This document shows positions 4,838 to 6,009 of a stretch of 6,009 nucleotides of DNA, one piece after another (position 1 is the first letter of the stretch; the number at the start of each line of letters is the position of its first letter). Both the position numbers and the translations under genes were made by a program. The notes beneath the pieces were generated by a model. The model was not told where the DNA came from. It ran no database searches and was given only the letters and a program-made list of their open reading frames with translations. Location: positions 1 to 6,009 of the forward strand of contig DCUE01000011.1 of NCBI GenBank assembly GCA_002328465.1. Direction: 5' to 3'. This DNA is from Candidatus Dojkabacteria bacterium UBA2222. GTDB lineage: Bacteria > Patescibacteriota > Dojkabacteria > SC72.

Positions 4838-6009
4838 ATGAAGATTAGAAACTTGTATGAGCAGAAATATTCCTTGAGTATTTTGTCTATCAGTCTTATT
4901 CTCATAGTTAATTTATTAGTTTTTCTGAAGATCCCCGGAGCATTCTATCTATACTTATTTATACTAGGGATAATCCTTTCTTACTATATCCTGAAGGAAA
5001 CTGATTTCTTCAAACTGTGGGTAATGCTTTTAACTTCCTTCTTTTGGAGCTCAGCCCTTTTAATACTCCTATCAGGTCTTCTTGCGATAGTCTCTATTCC
5101 TATCCGAACCTGGATTTTATACATACCCTCATTGTTATTATTCTTTTTATTAGTCAAGAAGCCAATAAGCACCAAAGGCCTCGAGTGGAGGCCAGGTATT
5201 GATGGTATTGTCTTATTGTTTTTTACAGGGTTATCTATTTGGGCACACGTCTCTTCGGTCAAAGATTTTGTTGCCCCAATATTGCATGACCCTATCTCAC
5301 ATGCTACCTGGGCTAAGCAGATTTATGATACTGGAATGATTAATTACTTTTATTCCCCCGGTTTACATATACTAGCTGCTTTGGGAAAAATAGCGGAGGG
5401 CGCTTATGTTTCTCAGTATATTCTTGTAATAACAAACCTATTTAACGCATTAATGTTTATCCCTGCATATCTTTTTGTACGAACCTATTTTAAGAGCAAA
5501 GACATGGCTCTACTTACCGCAGTTTTCTTCTTAGTAGCAAAGTATCCAGCGGCATATTTTTGGACCATGGGGAAAAATGCCTTAGTCCTTGGTATTGGAT
5601 TCATGTTTTTACTTCTCTTTGTTTCTACTTTAGATCTTACGAATCTAAAGAAATTGCTAGTTACAAATTTTTTAGTTTTGGTTTTAGTATTGATTCACTA
5701 TCCAACAGCTTTTATTGCGTTAATAGGACTGTTCTTTCTTCTGGTCTTCGATAAAGGAGATTGGAAGAATTTGAGGCATATTGCTCTAGGGTGTGGCTTA
5801 GGAGTGTTATGGGGTTTTATGAAAATGGGATATCAAGTAGCTAATATGGAGGAAAGAGTTGTGAATCCTCGAGCTTTGGAATTTAGTCTAAAGAATTTGC
5901 TTTCTTTCTCCGAGGGTATTTACGACCAAGTGATAGGAGGGACGATATTTAATTTCCCCCTAGGGAGTTATCTTGCAATTCTAGGTTTGCTCGGGCTGTC
6001 AATAATGCT
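4838..6009 (+). CDS. N-terminal part of a large multi-pass membrane protein resembling GT-C glycosyltransferases, truncated at the window end
   Basis: The frame stays open for 390 codons to the window edge. It encodes a polytopic membrane protein with about nine or ten hydrophobic segments so far (near 11-30, 34-51, 58-86, 91-107, 121-138, 192-215, 224-236, 245-263, 272-304, 312-328 and 374-390). Between the early helices lies a likely outward loop containing LHDPISHATWAKQIYDTG (149-166) and FYSPGLHIL (171-179). An acidic residue in the first large external loop and a Y-x-PG-x-H motif are typical of archaeal and bacterial GT-C-like membrane proteins of the DUF6541/PMT-like kind. Further possible motifs are WTMGKN (242-247) and IHYPT (286-290). 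GT-C enzymes use polyprenyl-phosphate sugars on the outer face, which fits the upstream polyprenyl-phosphate GT2 gene. The C-terminal half is missing, so an O-antigen-ligase-like or plain hypothetical membrane protein remains possible. An in-frame TAA at 4814-4816 and no intervening ATG/GTG/TTG fix the start at ATG 4838. Confidence 0.75.
   Translation, partial: MKIRNLYEQKYSLSILSISLILIVNLLVFLKIPGAFYLYLFILGIILSYYILKETDFFKLWVMLLTSFFWSSALLILLSGLLAIVSIPIRTWILYIPSLLLFFLLVKKPISTKGLEWRPGIDGIVLLFFTGLSIWAHVSSVKDFVAPILHDPISHATWAKQIYDTGMINYFYSPGLHILAALGKIAEGAYVSQYILVITNLFNALMFIPAYLFVRTYFKSKDMALLTAVFFLVAKYPAAYFWTMGKNALVLGIGFMFLLLFVSTLDLTNLKKLLVTNFLVLVLVLIHYPTAFIALIGLFFLLVFDKGDWKNLRHIALGCGLGVLWGFMKMGYQVANMEERVVNPRALEFSLKNLLSFSEGIYDQVIGGTIFNFPLGSYLAILGLLGLSIM

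Noticed and set aside
5017..5754. Plus-strand short frames at 5017-5202 and 5560-5754
   Set aside because: Both are out-of-frame readings within the continuous 4838-6009 membrane-protein frame, which is supported by its helices and motifs.
1..6009. CRISPR arrays, insertion sequences, tRNA or rRNA genes, long direct repeats
   Set aside because: None was seen by reading: there are no regularly spaced repeats, no transposase motifs and no cloverleaf-like segment in the very short intergenic gaps.

Overview
The window is a single, tightly packed block of plus-strand genes for building a cell-surface glycan: an exopolysaccharide, S-layer or N-linked glycan, or lipid-linked oligosaccharide. The DNA is AT-rich. 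Arginine is mostly AGA/AGG and isoleucine is often ATA. Most starts lack a well-spaced Shine-Dalgarno sequence, and purine-rich plus TATA-like stretches precede some starts. This combination fits an archaeon, perhaps a small-genome DPANN-type lineage or a euryarchaeon. A low-GC Patescibacteria-type bacterium cannot be excluded, because there is no rRNA, tRNA or informational gene here to settle the matter.

Layout from left to right: (1) the last codons of a gene ending at 77, whose tail resembles the C-terminus of a UDP-sugar (UDP-ManNAc or UDP-glucose type) dehydrogenase; (2) 96-791, a class I SAM-dependent methyltransferase; (3) 796-1752, a multi-pass membrane protein of the UPF0104 / LPG-synthase-TM flippase-like family with a GTG start; (4) 1779-2729, a GT2 glycosyltransferase with two C-terminal membrane helices, of the dolichol-phosphate-sugar synthase type; (5) 2716-3813, a non-hydrolysing UDP-GlcNAc 2-epimerase (WecB family), overlapping gene 4 by 14 bases; (6) 3810-4799, a second membrane-anchored GT2 enzyme that lacks a normal DxD motif, overlapping gene 5 by ATGA; (7) 4838 to the window end, the N-terminal 390 residues of a large multi-pass membrane protein resembling GT-C glycosyltransferases. 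No gene-free stretch exceeds 40 bases.

A working model (inference): the epimerase makes UDP-ManNAc and the upstream dehydrogenase oxidises it to UDP-ManNAcA. The 1779 GT2 enzyme loads a sugar onto a polyprenyl phosphate, and the UPF0104 protein may help move lipid-linked sugars. The 3810 GT2 enzyme extends the glycan at the inner membrane face. The GT-C-like protein may transfer a lipid-linked sugar or glycan on the outer face, and the methyltransferase may methylate a sugar.

I found no wholly new system. The most notable points are the altered signature motifs in the epimerase, the second GT2 enzyme with DHR in place of DxD, the unidentified GT-C-like membrane protein running off the window, and two homopolymer tracts inside coding sequence. 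No CRISPR array, insertion sequence, tRNA or rRNA was seen.
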